Assembly (NCBI GenBank): GCA_040217575.1 | Contig: JAVJPW010000006.1 | Coordinates: 806,001-870,000, forward strand | Source: Pacificispira sp040217575 | GTDB lineage: Bacteria; Pseudomonadota; Alphaproteobacteria; UBA8366; Aestuariispiraceae | Length of the DNA stretch: 64,000 nt | Reading direction: 5' to 3' | Part shown: positions 34,185 to 42,878 of the stretch, piece by piece | Position numbering within the stretch: position 1 is the first letter of the stretch | Layout of the letters: each line of letters opens with the position of its first letter | Translations under genes and position numbers: made by a program | Notes under the pieces: generated by a model | What the model saw: the letters and a program-made list of their open reading frames with translations, nothing else | Told to the model about the DNA's origin: nothing | The model's database searches: none

Positions 34185-35222
34185 ATGCGAGATGCATCGC
34201 AACCGAAATCCACGATCGGCCGGTTTTTCGAAGATTTCACCCTGAATGAGACGATCGATCATCCGTCCCCCCGAACGATCACGGAAGGGGATGTTGCGCT
34301 GTATCACGGTCTGACCGGTAACCGCTTCGTCCTGCAGACATCCAACCAGTTTGCCCGGAATGTCGGCTATCACGCGGCCCCGGTGGACGATATTTTCGTC
34401 TTCAATGCGGTTTTCGGACTGTCGGTGCCGGACATCTCACTGAACGCGCGGGCCAACCTAGGCTATGCGGAATGCGATTTCCTAAGTCAGCTTTATGTCG
34501 GGGAGACGATCCGGGCGCGTTCTACCGTAATCGGTCTTAGGGAAACGTCGGGCGGGGATGCCGGTATCGTTTATGTTCGAACCGAAGGGTTGGACCACAG
34601 GGACATCGAACTCATGCGGTTCTGTCGGTGGGTACTGGTGCCAAAACGCGACCCGTCTGTTGCGACCGCCGCGAACTCGGTGCCGGAACTGGCGCCGTCC
34701 GTTCCATCAATTACGGTGCCTAGGCACAAGCTGAACCGCCATTGGGTGGATCGGCTGGCGGGGTCGCCCTATCGCTGGGACGACTACCAGGCCGGTGAAA
34801 GGATCGACCATCACCATGGAGTTACGATCGACGATGCGGAACACAAGATCGCAACCCGTCTGTACCGCAATCCCGCCCATGTCCATTTCGATGCAAACAA
34901 GGCCGAAAAGGGACAGCCCATCGTCTATGGCGGTCATGTGATCTCCATCGCGCGGGCGCTCAGTTATAACGGATTGGCGAACGCGTGCATTGTCGCATCT
35001 ATCAACGGGGGACGGCACATTTCCCCGACCTACGCCGGTGACACCATCTATGCCTGGACCGAGATCGCGGAGAAGGTTGAGCTGGAACATCGGCGGGATA
35101 TCGGAGCCTTGCGCCTTGTCACGCGTGCGATGAAAAACCGAAGCTGTGAAGACTTCCCGGGGGAGGACGCGGATGGGTGTGTACTCACGCTGGATTATTC
35201 GGTCATAGTGCCTCGCCGCTAG
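34185..35222 (+). CDS. mch: Mesaconyl-CoA hydratase (double MaoC hot-dog)
   Basis: This 345-residue enzyme should hydrate mesaconyl-C1-CoA to beta-methylmalyl-CoA in the ethylmalonyl-CoA pathway. It has two MaoC-like hot-dog folds: the N-terminal one with GRFFEDFTLNETI, SPRTITEGDVALYHGLTG and DISLNARANLGYA, and the C-terminal one with YRWDDYQAGERIDH, IVYGGHVISIARALSYNGLA and GRHISPTYAGDTIYAW. Length and motif order are those of MeaC/Mch. It begins 33 bases after the caspase stop, so the two may share a transcript. With the Mcl2-like protein it marks a C2/C3-acyl-CoA assimilation pathway. Confidence 0.85.
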   Translation: MRDASQPKSTIGRFFEDFTLNETIDHPSPRTITEGDVALYHGLTGNRFVLQTSNQFARNVGYHAAPVDDIFVFNAVFGLSVPDISLNARANLGYAECDFLSQLYVGETIRARSTVIGLRETSGGDAGIVYVRTEGLDHRDIELMRFCRWVLVPKRDPSVATAANSVPELAPSVPSITVPRHKLNRHWVDRLAGSPYRWDDYQAGERIDHHHGVTIDDAEHKIATRLYRNPAHVHFDANKAEKGQPIVYGGHVISIARALSYNGLANACIVASINGGRHISPTYAGDTIYAWTEIAEKVELEHRRDIGALRLVTRAMKNRSCEDFPGEDADGCVLTLDYSVIVPRR

Positions 35223-35315
35223 GGTTCGGTGTTTGGTTTGGCGAATCGCTCAAGAACCTTATAGTGCGATGGTGTTCCGAGTGAGTCGGGTTGTCTTGTG
35301 CAGGAAGTGATTTGT

Positions 35316-35846
35316 ATGTGGAGTGGCCGGCCTATGCGCGGTTTCTGCCTGTTTTTGGCATTCTTGTGCTTTCAGTTTGACGCCGGGTCGAATGCCATGG
35401 CGGGGGAACTGCCCGAACCGACCGGGCCGGAAATACTGGTTGTCGACGGTGCCATTTCTGTCACGAACCGGGGCGGGACAGCGGTCCTGGATCACCGGAT
35501 GCTCTCAGACATCGACACGAACCGGTTCACAACCGGCAATCCGTGGGACGGGACGGTCAGCACCTTCGAAGGTATCCGTTTGTCGCGCCTGCTGGAGGCA
35601 TTGGGTGCTTCCGGTTCTGGTCAGATTCTTGTTGCCGCGCTCGACGGTTATGTGGCCGAAATTCCCGTTTCGGATTTTGTCCAATATGAACCGATGCTGG
35701 CTTGGTCACGGGACGGCGAACGAATGACCGTTCGTGGCAAGGGGCCGCTCTGGCTCGTTTATCCCTATGACAGTTTTCAGGAACTCGCTGGCGAAACATA
35801 TTCCGCCCGGTCCGTTTGGCAGGTAGAGCGAATTACCGTCGAATGA
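35316..35846 (+). CDS. Exported molybdopterin-fold (SUOX-like) protein lacking the ligand cysteine
   Basis: A 176-residue protein with a signal peptide (MRGFCLFLAFLCFQFDAG) and a mature domain resembling the oxidoreductase molybdopterin-binding fold: TGNPWDGTVSTFEGIRLSRLLEAL, DGYVAEIPVSDF and PLWLVYPYD. Catalytic members use a cysteine to hold molybdenum. The mature part here has no cysteine at all, so an enzyme role is unlikely. Its stop overlaps the histidine kinase start (ATGA, 35843-35846), pointing to a sensor role. ATG 35316 has GGAAG upstream; ATG 35334 is also possible. Confidence 0.72.
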   Translation: MWSGRPMRGFCLFLAFLCFQFDAGSNAMAGELPEPTGPEILVVDGAISVTNRGGTAVLDHRMLSDIDTNRFTTGNPWDGTVSTFEGIRLSRLLEALGASGSGQILVAALDGYVAEIPVSDFVQYEPMLAWSRDGERMTVRGKGPLWLVYPYDSFQELAGETYSARSVWQVERITVE

Positions 35847-37297
35847 TTGACCCCGGCAAAGCAACACGTTCGTCGCGCCGTATTTTCATTGCGGCAGCGG
35901 CGGCGCTGATTTTGTCAATGGCCGGAATATTCTGGGTTCTGATCGAACAGAACGAGGCACTTCGAACTGTCAACTACGAGCGGTCTGCAATCGCGCCGTT
36001 TCAATTGCGCACTCATCTGAACATCGCTGATGTCGAACTGCAGCGTATCGCGCACGGTCTGCCGAACGCTTCCAGGGACAGGGCGGTACTTGAGTTCGAT
36101 ATTTTCATGGAACGTCTGATCAGTCTGGAGTTCCGGCCCCCCTATCCGGCGCTTTTGACGGACGATCTGGCGGACAGGTATCAGGAAATTCGTGCGCTGG
36201 CTGATCCTCTCGACGCTGCGGTCAATCAACTCCGCGACGCCCCCGAAGGGGAATGGACGGCAGTGGCACTGGACGTGTCTTCGGGATTGGCTGTGCTTGA
36301 CGCACGCATAGCCGCACTTGCATCGCTTCTTAACCAAAAACTAGCTGAGGGAAGACAGGCGGAAGCGGACTCGGTCCTGTTTTCGATCCGTGCGCTCATG
36401 GTCTTTCTTGCCGCCCTTTTCCTGATTGCGGGGGTTCTGGCCTGGGTTCATTTGCGAAATGTCGGTTCGTTGAGCGATGCCAATGTGCGGCTTACGCGAT
36501 TGACCGAAGAACTGGCCCGCGCGCGCGAGGTTGCCGAACGCGCGAACGTTGCCAAGTCGAAGTTTCTTGCGGGTATGAGCCACGAACTTCGTACCCCCTT
36601 GAACGCGATCATCGGATTTTCCGACATTATCCGGATCGGTGGCGACGCGGTCACCGCTGACAAGGCACGGGAATATGCCGAAGACATTCACATGAGCGGC
36701 ACGCACCTTCTTGCGCTGGTGAATTCCATTCTGGACACGTCGCGGATTGAGGCGGGGACCATCTCGCTGGAATTGCGGCCGACGGAACTGGGTCCCATCC
36801 TGGATGAGGTATCGGACATGTTGGCGGTCAGCCTTCGGCGGAAGGACATTACTCTTAACCGGCAGAACGATCGCCCTCTTTTGCGCGCTGTCCCGGTGAA
36901 TGGCGATGCGAACGCCATCCGGCAGATGATCATCAATCTGGTGTCCAACGCGATCAAATTTACTGAACCGGGGGGAGAGATCGGCATCGACCTGGGCCAG
37001 CCGCAGAAGGATCAGTTGGCCGTGACCGTCTGGGACAAAGGGATCGGCATTCCAGCCGATGTTTTGCCCCGACTGGGCACGCCGTTTGAACAGGGGCGTG
37101 ACGCGGGGAAGCATGTTGATCCGATTTCCCTGATGCCGGGTGTCGGTCTTGGTCTTTCGATAACCAAGGCGCTGGTTGAACAGCATGGCGGCTCCCTTTC
37201 AATCGAAAGCCAGGAAGACGTGGGAAGCCGCTTCACGATTACATTCCAATGCAGCAAAACGATACCTGAGCAGGCGGGTACGGAACCCGCGCAATGA
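35843..37297 (+). CDS. Membrane sensor histidine kinase
   Basis: A 484-residue kinase with two transmembrane helices (about 16-36 and 186-206) bracketing a periplasmic helical domain of about 150 residues. A coiled segment, HisKA (SHELRTPLNAIIGFSDII, phospho-acceptor His) and a HATPase with LVSNAIKFTEPGG, WDKGIGIPADV and GVGLGLSIT follow. Start ATG 35843 overlaps the stop of the molybdopterin-fold gene, so the two are coupled. No response regulator is adjacent. The partner protein could bind the periplasmic domain and report on a ligand. Confidence 0.88.
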   Translation: MIDPGKATRSSRRIFIAAAAALILSMAGIFWVLIEQNEALRTVNYERSAIAPFQLRTHLNIADVELQRIAHGLPNASRDRAVLEFDIFMERLISLEFRPPYPALLTDDLADRYQEIRALADPLDAAVNQLRDAPEGEWTAVALDVSSGLAVLDARIAALASLLNQKLAEGRQAEADSVLFSIRALMVFLAALFLIAGVLAWVHLRNVGSLSDANVRLTRLTEELARAREVAERANVAKSKFLAGMSHELRTPLNAIIGFSDIIRIGGDAVTADKAREYAEDIHMSGTHLLALVNSILDTSRIEAGTISLELRPTELGPILDEVSDMLAVSLRRKDITLNRQNDRPLLRAVPVNGDANAIRQMIINLVSNAIKFTEPGGEIGIDLGQPQKDQLAVTVWDKGIGIPADVLPRLGTPFEQGRDAGKHVDPISLMPGVGLGLSITKALVEQHGGSLSIESQEDVGSRFTITFQCSKTIPEQAGTEPAQ

Positions 37298-37453
37298 CAG
37301 GTCCGTTTCATTGCATCCGATCCACCCGGCGGGCGTCACAAGTGTTTCCACCGCCTTTGTCTTGAGGTCGCCACCCGAAAGACATAAAACCCTTGCAAAC
37401 CATGCGCGGTTTCGCGGCGAACAAATCACACCTTTCGGGAGGTCAGGAATAAA

Positions 37454-38953
37454 ATGACTCAGACGATTTCACATTTCATCGGCGGTCAGGAAGTGGCCGG
37501 CACCAGCGGCCGTTTCGGCGATGTGTTCAACCCGGCGACGGGCGAAGTCATGGCAAAGGTCCCCTATGCCAGCCGAAGCGAAATCGACGCGGTGGTTCAG
37601 AATGCCCTTGCCGCGCACGAAGTCTGGTCCAACACGGCCGTGCCGAAACGGGCGTCCGTTATCTTCCGCATGCGCGAGCTTATGGTGGCGAACAAGGACC
37701 GCATTGCCGAAGCAATGTGTAAGGAACACGGCAAGACGCTGGCGGACGCCGCTGGTGAAATCCAGCGCGGCATTGACGTTGTCGAATTCGCAGCCGGCGC
37801 GCCGCACCTGATGAAGGGGGAATTCAACCATAATATCGGTGGCGGCATCGACCTATATTCGATCCGCGAACCGGTGGGCGTCATCGGCGGTATCACACCG
37901 TTCAATTTCCCGGTCATGATCCCGCTTTGGATGGGCGCGATGGCCATTGCCTGCGGCAACGCCTACATCAACAAGCCGTCGGAACGCGACCCGTCGGCGC
38001 CCATGCTTCTGGCTGAACTCTGGAAGGAAGCGGGCCTGCCGGACGGTGTCTGGAACGTGGTTCACGGCGACAAGGAAGCGGTCGACGGGCTGCTGGAACA
38101 TCCGGATGTCCCGGCCATCAGCTTTGTCGGGTCGACCCCGGTCGGTGAATATATCTACCAGCATGGCTGTGCCCACAATAAGCGGGTTCAGGCATTTTGC
38201 GGCGCGAAGAACCATATGGTCATCATGCCGGATGCGGACATGGACCAGGCCGCGGACGCGTTGATCGGCGCGGGTTACGGGTCCGCCGGCGAACGCTGCA
38301 TGGCGATTTCCGTCGCCGTTCCGGTCGGCGAGGAAACGTCGAAGGCGCTGATCGACCGCCTGACGCCGAAGGTTCAGGCGCTGAAGATCGGCCCCTACAA
38401 CGACCCGGAAGCCGACATCAACCCGTTGATCACCCGCCAGGCGAAGGAACGCGTGGAAGGCCTGATCCAGCGCGGCGTCGACGAAGGGGCGTCGTTGCTT
38501 GTCGATGGTCGCGGCGCGACCATGCAGGGCTACGAAAACGGCTTTTTCGTGGGCGGTACGCTGTTCGATCAGGTCAGGACCGACATGGAAATCTACAAGA
38601 CGGAAATTTTCGGTCCGGTCCTGTCCGTCATGGCCCCCAGCGCCTATGAAGACGCGGTCCAGATGATCAATGACCATGAATACGGGAATGGCGTTGCCGT
38701 CTTTACCCGTGACGGGGACACGGCGCGGCATTTCACCAATTCCGTCGATGTCGGCATGATCGGCGTGAACGTGCCGATCCCGGTGCCGATGGCCTTCCAC
38801 AATTTCGGCGGCGCGAAACGGTCGAAATTCGGCGACACGCAGATGCATGGGCCGGAATCCATTCGTTTCTTCACGAAGATGAAGACGATTTCCAGCCGCT
38901 GGCCGTCCGGCATCAAGGAAGGCGCGCAATTGGCGTTTCCAACCAACAACTGA
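37454..38953 (+). CDS. mmsA: CoA-acylating methylmalonate-semialdehyde dehydrogenase
   Basis: MmsA oxidises methylmalonate semialdehyde to propionyl-CoA (and malonate semialdehyde to acetyl-CoA) with NAD and CoA in valine, thymine and inositol breakdown. The 499-residue aldehyde-dehydrogenase protein has Cys282 in the family motif SAGERCMAIS, GGITPFNFPVMIPLWM, the NAD motif FVGSTPVGEYIY, and TEIFGPVLSVM. The usual catalytic Glu is replaced as in other CoA-acylating members (FCGAKNHMVIMPDAD). A strong hairpin terminator follows at 38973. It would supply propionyl-CoA, as the ethylmalonyl-CoA genes upstream do. Confidence 0.95.
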   Translation: MTQTISHFIGGQEVAGTSGRFGDVFNPATGEVMAKVPYASRSEIDAVVQNALAAHEVWSNTAVPKRASVIFRMRELMVANKDRIAEAMCKEHGKTLADAAGEIQRGIDVVEFAAGAPHLMKGEFNHNIGGGIDLYSIREPVGVIGGITPFNFPVMIPLWMGAMAIACGNAYINKPSERDPSAPMLLAELWKEAGLPDGVWNVVHGDKEAVDGLLEHPDVPAISFVGSTPVGEYIYQHGCAHNKRVQAFCGAKNHMVIMPDADMDQAADALIGAGYGSAGERCMAISVAVPVGEETSKALIDRLTPKVQALKIGPYNDPEADINPLITRQAKERVEGLIQRGVDEGASLLVDGRGATMQGYENGFFVGGTLFDQVRTDMEIYKTEIFGPVLSVMAPSAYEDAVQMINDHEYGNGVAVFTRDGDTARHFTNSVDVGMIGVNVPIPVPMAFHNFGGAKRSKFGDTQMHGPESIRFFTKMKTISSRWPSGIKEGAQLAFPTNN

Positions 38954-38972
38954 TCTATCGGAATTCCTTTTC

Positions 38973-39008
38973 ACAGCCCCTGCCCAACGGCGGGGGCTGT
39001 TTTGTTTT
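38973..39008 (+). terminator. Rho-independent terminator after mmsA
   Basis: A 12-pair stem (ACAGCCCCTGCC with GGCGGGGGCTGT, one G-T pair) with loop CAAC ends in TTTTGTTTT. It ends the mmsA transcript. The DUF1835 ribosome site GGGGGAGG starts one base after the T-run. Confidence 0.88.
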
Positions 39009-39020
39009 GGGGGAGGCGTC

Positions 39021-39929
39021 ATGATCCTTCACATCCGATGCGGCGAGGATATTCGCGACAGTCTTGTGCGCGCCGGAGATCCAGGCACTTTTCAGGAATG
39101 GAGCGACCCGGTCTGCCGCGGACCGGTGCCGCCCGGATTGGACCGGGCGGACCTGCGTGCCCTTCGTGCCGACTGGATTTCGAAAGCCTGGCAGCTTGAT
39201 GCCGAAGACTGCCTAAGGAAGCAGGAGGGACAGGACGCTGCGCTCGACCGGCTGGATGACTATGACAAGGTGATCCTGTGGTTTGAACATGATCTGTATG
39301 ATCAGGCCTGTCTCATCGCATTGCTGGACCTGATCGGGGTTCGGGCAAACATGTTCATGATCACCATCAAGGACCACCCATCGGCGCATCCGCGCTTCTT
39401 TGGGTTGGGGCAACTGGAACCGGATGATCTGGGGGCGCTGTTTGGAACGGAAACACCGGTGACATCGGCACAGGTCGACCAGGCCCGCACGGCCTATGCC
39501 GCCTTTCGGGCCGGGGATGAAACCGCAATCAATGTCATTGCCGACTTGACGGAAGGGGAAAGTCCGCTTCCCTATCTACCGGCGGCCATGGCGCGCCACC
39601 TTGACGAACTGCCGGGGACGGACGGGCTGACCATGACTGAACGCCTGACACTGCAGGCTCTGGCTGCGGGGCAGCCGACCGCCGGCCGGTGCTTCGCCTA
39701 TCTGATGCGTGAAACTGAACCACAGCCATTTCTGGGGGATCTGATGTATTGGGGCGATATTCGTCCGCTGTTCGAAGCACCGGTCCCGGCGATTGCACCC
39801 GCCCCGGCGGGTTGGGCGGATGTAATCGCACTGACGGACTTCGGATGGGCACTTCTGAATGGCGACGCCCGCTGGCAGGATGAAAACCCGCGCGATGGCT
39901 GGTGGGGCGGGCGGCACCTTGGTGCCTGA
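39021..39929 (+). CDS. DUF1835 domain protein
   Basis: A 302-residue soluble protein matching DUF1835 by LHIRCGEDIRDSL at the N-terminus and the acidic signature LWFEHDLYDQACLI. A C-terminal part ends in a Trp-rich tail (NPRDGWWGGRHLG). The function of DUF1835 proteins is not known. It starts 12 bases after the mmsA terminator T-run with a strong GGGGGAGG site. There is no room for a promoter in between, so expression must come from read-through or a promoter inside the hairpin or upstream. It converges on the SDR gene. Confidence 0.75.
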   Translation: MILHIRCGEDIRDSLVRAGDPGTFQEWSDPVCRGPVPPGLDRADLRALRADWISKAWQLDAEDCLRKQEGQDAALDRLDDYDKVILWFEHDLYDQACLIALLDLIGVRANMFMITIKDHPSAHPRFFGLGQLEPDDLGALFGTETPVTSAQVDQARTAYAAFRAGDETAINVIADLTEGESPLPYLPAAMARHLDELPGTDGLTMTERLTLQALAAGQPTAGRCFAYLMRETEPQPFLGDLMYWGDIRPLFEAPVPAIAPAPAGWADVIALTDFGWALLNGDARWQDENPRDGWWGGRHLGA

Positions 39930-39940
39930 CCCGCCTGGCT

Positions 39941-40705
39941 TCAGGTGCGGGTGATCGATACCCCGCCGTCCGCCAGAAAGGCGGTGCCGGTGACAAAACG
40001 CGCGGCGTCGGATGCCAGGAACAGGGCGGCGTTCGCAACCTCTTCCGGTTCCGCGATCCGTTTCAGGGCATGTAGTCCGCGGACGAAGTCCATGGCTTCG
40101 GGCGTGCCGGCGTTTTCCGTGGCCATGGGCGTGTCCGTTCCGCCCGGCAAAAGCGCGTTCACACGGACGCCCATTGGCCCATATTCGGCCGCCAGAACCT
40201 GCGTCAGGCCGACCAGCCCCGCCTTGCTGGCGGCATAGGCCGCCATGCCCGGGAACCCGACCGTATGGCCGACGAATGAACCGGTGAAGATGACGCTGCC
40301 CCGGTTTGCGGCGGCCATGGCGGCAAGCTGCGGCTTCGCACAAAGGAAGGCGGCCGTCAGGTTGGTTTCGATCGTTTGCGTCCAGTCCGACAGGGCCGTT
40401 TCCCCGAACGGAGCGGACCGCCCCAGGGTTCCGGCATTGTTGAATGCGATGTCCAGTTTCCCGAAATGGTCCATGGCGTATTCGACCAGCCGGACGCCAT
40501 AGTCCGGGTCGGTTATGTCGCCCGGAACCGGGATGGCCTGGCCACCGGTCGCAGAAATTTCGTCACCGAGGCGGTTCAGTTCTTCGGCACGTCGTGCCCC
40601 GACGATGACCGATGCGCCGGCGTTCGCAAACAAGTGCGCCGCGGCGCGCCCGATGCCGCTGCTTGCGCCGGTGATGATGGCCGTTTTGTCTTTCAGATTT
40701 ATCAT
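39941..40705 (-). CDS. SDR family oxidoreductase
   Basis: A 254-residue classical short-chain dehydrogenase with TGASSGIGRAAA (about 13-24), NNAGTLG, the catalytic Ser in FTGSFVGHT and Tyr-x3-Lys in YAASKAGLVG. The C-terminus (VTGTAFLADGGVS) is typical of FabG-like enzymes. NADP preference is suggested by GARRAEEL after strand 2. ATG 40705 is chosen because the upstream in-frame stretch is Arg/Ala-rich and unlike the family. No neighbour suggests a substrate. Confidence 0.88.
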   Translation of the reverse strand: MINLKDKTAIITGASSGIGRAAAHLFANAGASVIVGARRAEELNRLGDEISATGGQAIPVPGDITDPDYGVRLVEYAMDHFGKLDIAFNNAGTLGRSAPFGETALSDWTQTIETNLTAAFLCAKPQLAAMAAANRGSVIFTGSFVGHTVGFPGMAAYAASKAGLVGLTQVLAAEYGPMGVRVNALLPGGTDTPMATENAGTPEAMDFVRGLHALKRIAEPEEVANAALFLASDAARFVTGTAFLADGGVSITRT

Positions 40706-40936
40706 GGCTGGTGCCCTTTGCGTTGTGTTGGTTGGTGGGCACGCTCTAACCCCGGCTGCTTTGTCACGACACCCGCTTCTTGCGCATGCTTTCACGCTTG
40801 GGCTTTCAGCCGCGGCGCCCGTCGCGATTCGTCCGCGGGCGGACATTTGGACTGAAAGAAGGTTGGGGAAATCATTGGAATCCTCAATATTTCAATTTTG
40901 TTGCGAAACATTCACGGAAATTTGACTGCGCGTGAT

Positions 40937-40976
40937 CGCCCCCCTAGGCTGCAAAAAAAATCGACGTCGGGGGGCG
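40937..40976 (+). promoter_or_regulatory. Hairpin able to mask the ribosome site of the PF13759 gene
   Basis: CGCCCCCC (40937-40944) and GGGGGGCG (40969-40976) are perfect complements with 24 bases between. The right arm is the only strong Shine-Dalgarno-like sequence of ATG 40983, so pairing would hide it. Switching could be by a protein, a small RNA or temperature. Confidence 0.5.
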
Positions 40977-40982
40977 CCGTAC

Positions 40983-41666
40983 ATGGGAGGTGCAGAGGTC
41001 GCGATCGGACCCACCAAGGTTCCGGTCTGGCCAAAAGAATCAAAGGTTTATCACTTGGACCCGATGCTGTGTGTCGTGTCCTTTCCCGATAATGACCTGA
41101 TCCGGTCCGTGGCCGAAAAACGCCTTCTGGAAGCGGAGACGCAGTTTCGCGACGCGGAAGGCGACCGGTGGGTCGGCGCCGGCGGCGCAAAAATTCGCGA
41201 TATCGGGTCCTGGCCGTGCCCGGCGATGAACTTGCTGCACATGCGGGCCAAAATGGCGTTCAAGAGCCTGACCGGTGCACAGGACGCCCATATCGACGAT
41301 TGCTGGGCCAATGTCTCCCGCAAGGGGGAATATCTGGGGCCGCATTCACACCGCCGCACGGAGGTCAGCGCGGTCTATCACCTGGTCCCACCGGAAAAGG
41401 AAGACCGGGAGGTCTATAATGGCGCACTTGGCATTTCGGACCCGCGCGTCGCGCGCTGCTGCCCGACAAAACCGGGCATTATGACGTCCCAGATCTACCC
41501 GCCGCTGGACCCCGGGACGCTGGTGCTTTTTCCCAGCTTTGTCGTTCACTATGTGACGCCGCATCAGGGGGACGGGTACCGGATCAGCGTTTCCTGGAAC
41601 ATCTCCCGGGAGGAAATCCCGGGTGATGTCGCAGATGAATCGCTGATGGAAAGAAGCCCGACCTGA
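40983..41666 (+). CDS. Putative 2OG-Fe(II) oxygenase-like protein (TIGR02466/PF13759)
   Basis: A 227-residue protein of the TIGR02466 family. Diagnostic segments are CWANVSRKGEYLGPHSHRR with the likely metal-binding His pair, VSAVYHLVPPE, LDPGTLVLFPSFVVHYVTPH and YRISVSWNIS. These suggest a double-stranded beta-helix fold binding iron and 2-oxoglutarate, though the substrate is unknown. ATG 40983 is preferred to GTG 40932 because GGGGGG sits 7 bases upstream. That site is the right arm of an 8-base inverted repeat. Converges on alanine dehydrogenase. Confidence 0.78.
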   Translation: MGGAEVAIGPTKVPVWPKESKVYHLDPMLCVVSFPDNDLIRSVAEKRLLEAETQFRDAEGDRWVGAGGAKIRDIGSWPCPAMNLLHMRAKMAFKSLTGAQDAHIDDCWANVSRKGEYLGPHSHRRTEVSAVYHLVPPEKEDREVYNGALGISDPRVARCCPTKPGIMTSQIYPPLDPGTLVLFPSFVVHYVTPHQGDGYRISVSWNISREEIPGDVADESLMERSPT

Positions 41667-41667
41667 T

Positions 41668-42795
41668 CTAGTACGAAATCTCCAACGCCTCTTCCGGCGG
41701 GACGTAAGCCAGGTTGTGGGCGTCGGCGACGGCCTTGTAGGTCACCTTTCCGCCCATGACATTCAACCCCTGACGCAGGTGTGTGTCCTGTGCCAGCGCC
41801 ACGCGCGCACCATTGTTTGCCAGCGAAATCGTGAATGGCAGGGTCGCGTTGTTCAACGCAAAGGTGGATGTCCGCGCCACCGCCCCCGGCATATTGGCCA
41901 CACAATAATGGACCACCCCTTCTTCGACATAGGTCGGATCCGCGTGGGTCGTCGGCCGTGACGTCTCAAGACAGCCGCCCTGATCGATGGCAATGTCGAC
42001 CACCACCGCCCCGTCCGGCATGGAACGCAGCATCTCGCGGGTGATCAGCTTCGGTGCGGCCGCACCCGGTACCAGAACCGCGCCGATCGTCAGGTCCGCC
42101 TCACGCACGGACCGTTCAATCGCATCGACCGTGGAATAAAGTGTCTTAAGGCCGGTGCCACGGAACATATCGTCCAGTTCCGCGATCCGCCCCAGACTGC
42201 GTTCAAGGATGGTGACTTCCGCGCCCATGCCGATGGCCACGCGTGCGGCGTTCATCCCCGATACGCCGCCGCCGATCACCAGGACCTTTGCGGGCGGAAC
42301 GCCGGGCACACCACCCATCAGGACGCCACGCCCGCCTTGCGCCTTTTCAAGGCAGTGGGCGCCCGCCTGCGGTGCCATGCGGCCGGCAACCTCGCTCATC
42401 GGCGCCAGAAGGGGCAGGCCGCCGCGGGGGCTGGTAACCGTTTCATAGGCAATCGCGGTACATCCGGACTTGATCAGACCGTCGGTCTGGACCCTGTCCG
42501 GCGCCAGGTGAAGATAGGTGAAAAGCACTTGGTCCGCGCGCAGCATTTCGCATTCAACGGGCTGTGGTTCCTTCACCTTGACGATCATGTCCGCGGCGTC
42601 GAAGACGCTTTTCGCATCATTGGCAATCTTTGCACCCGCCTCGCGGTAGTCGTCGTCGGTGACGCCGATTCCGGCACCGGCACTGGTCTGGACCAGGACG
42701 TCATGTCCATGGTGAACCAGTTCGCGCACCGCAAATGGCACCAGTCCAACCCGATATTCGTGATTTTTGATTTCCTTTGGAACGCCAACAAGCAT
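41668..42795 (-). CDS. ald: Alanine dehydrogenase
   Basis: Ald reversibly deaminates L-alanine to pyruvate with NAD. The 375-residue protein has MLVGVPKEIKNHEYRVG at the start, VKVKEPQPVE with the substrate-binding Lys, TYLHLAPD with the catalytic His, and the NAD motif VLVIGGGVSGMNAARVA. The C-terminus with NMPGAVARTSTFALNNATL matches. ATG 42795 is used; AGGGGGG lies 11 bases upstream and the longer frame is unlikely. The 83 bases before the PAS_5 gene end have no clear terminator. Confidence 0.95.
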   Translation of the reverse strand: MLVGVPKEIKNHEYRVGLVPFAVRELVHHGHDVLVQTSAGAGIGVTDDDYREAGAKIANDAKSVFDAADMIVKVKEPQPVECEMLRADQVLFTYLHLAPDRVQTDGLIKSGCTAIAYETVTSPRGGLPLLAPMSEVAGRMAPQAGAHCLEKAQGGRGVLMGGVPGVPPAKVLVIGGGVSGMNAARVAIGMGAEVTILERSLGRIAELDDMFRGTGLKTLYSTVDAIERSVREADLTIGAVLVPGAAAPKLITREMLRSMPDGAVVVDIAIDQGGCLETSRPTTHADPTYVEEGVVHYCVANMPGAVARTSTFALNNATLPFTISLANNGARVALAQDTHLRQGLNVMGGKVTYKAVADAHNLAYVPPEEALEISY

Positions 42796-42878
42796 TTCCT
42801 GAAACACCCCCCTATTTGACCATTCTTTTTTGTGATCTGCGCTCATTGACCAGCGCACTGTCTAGGACGCTATCAGCC

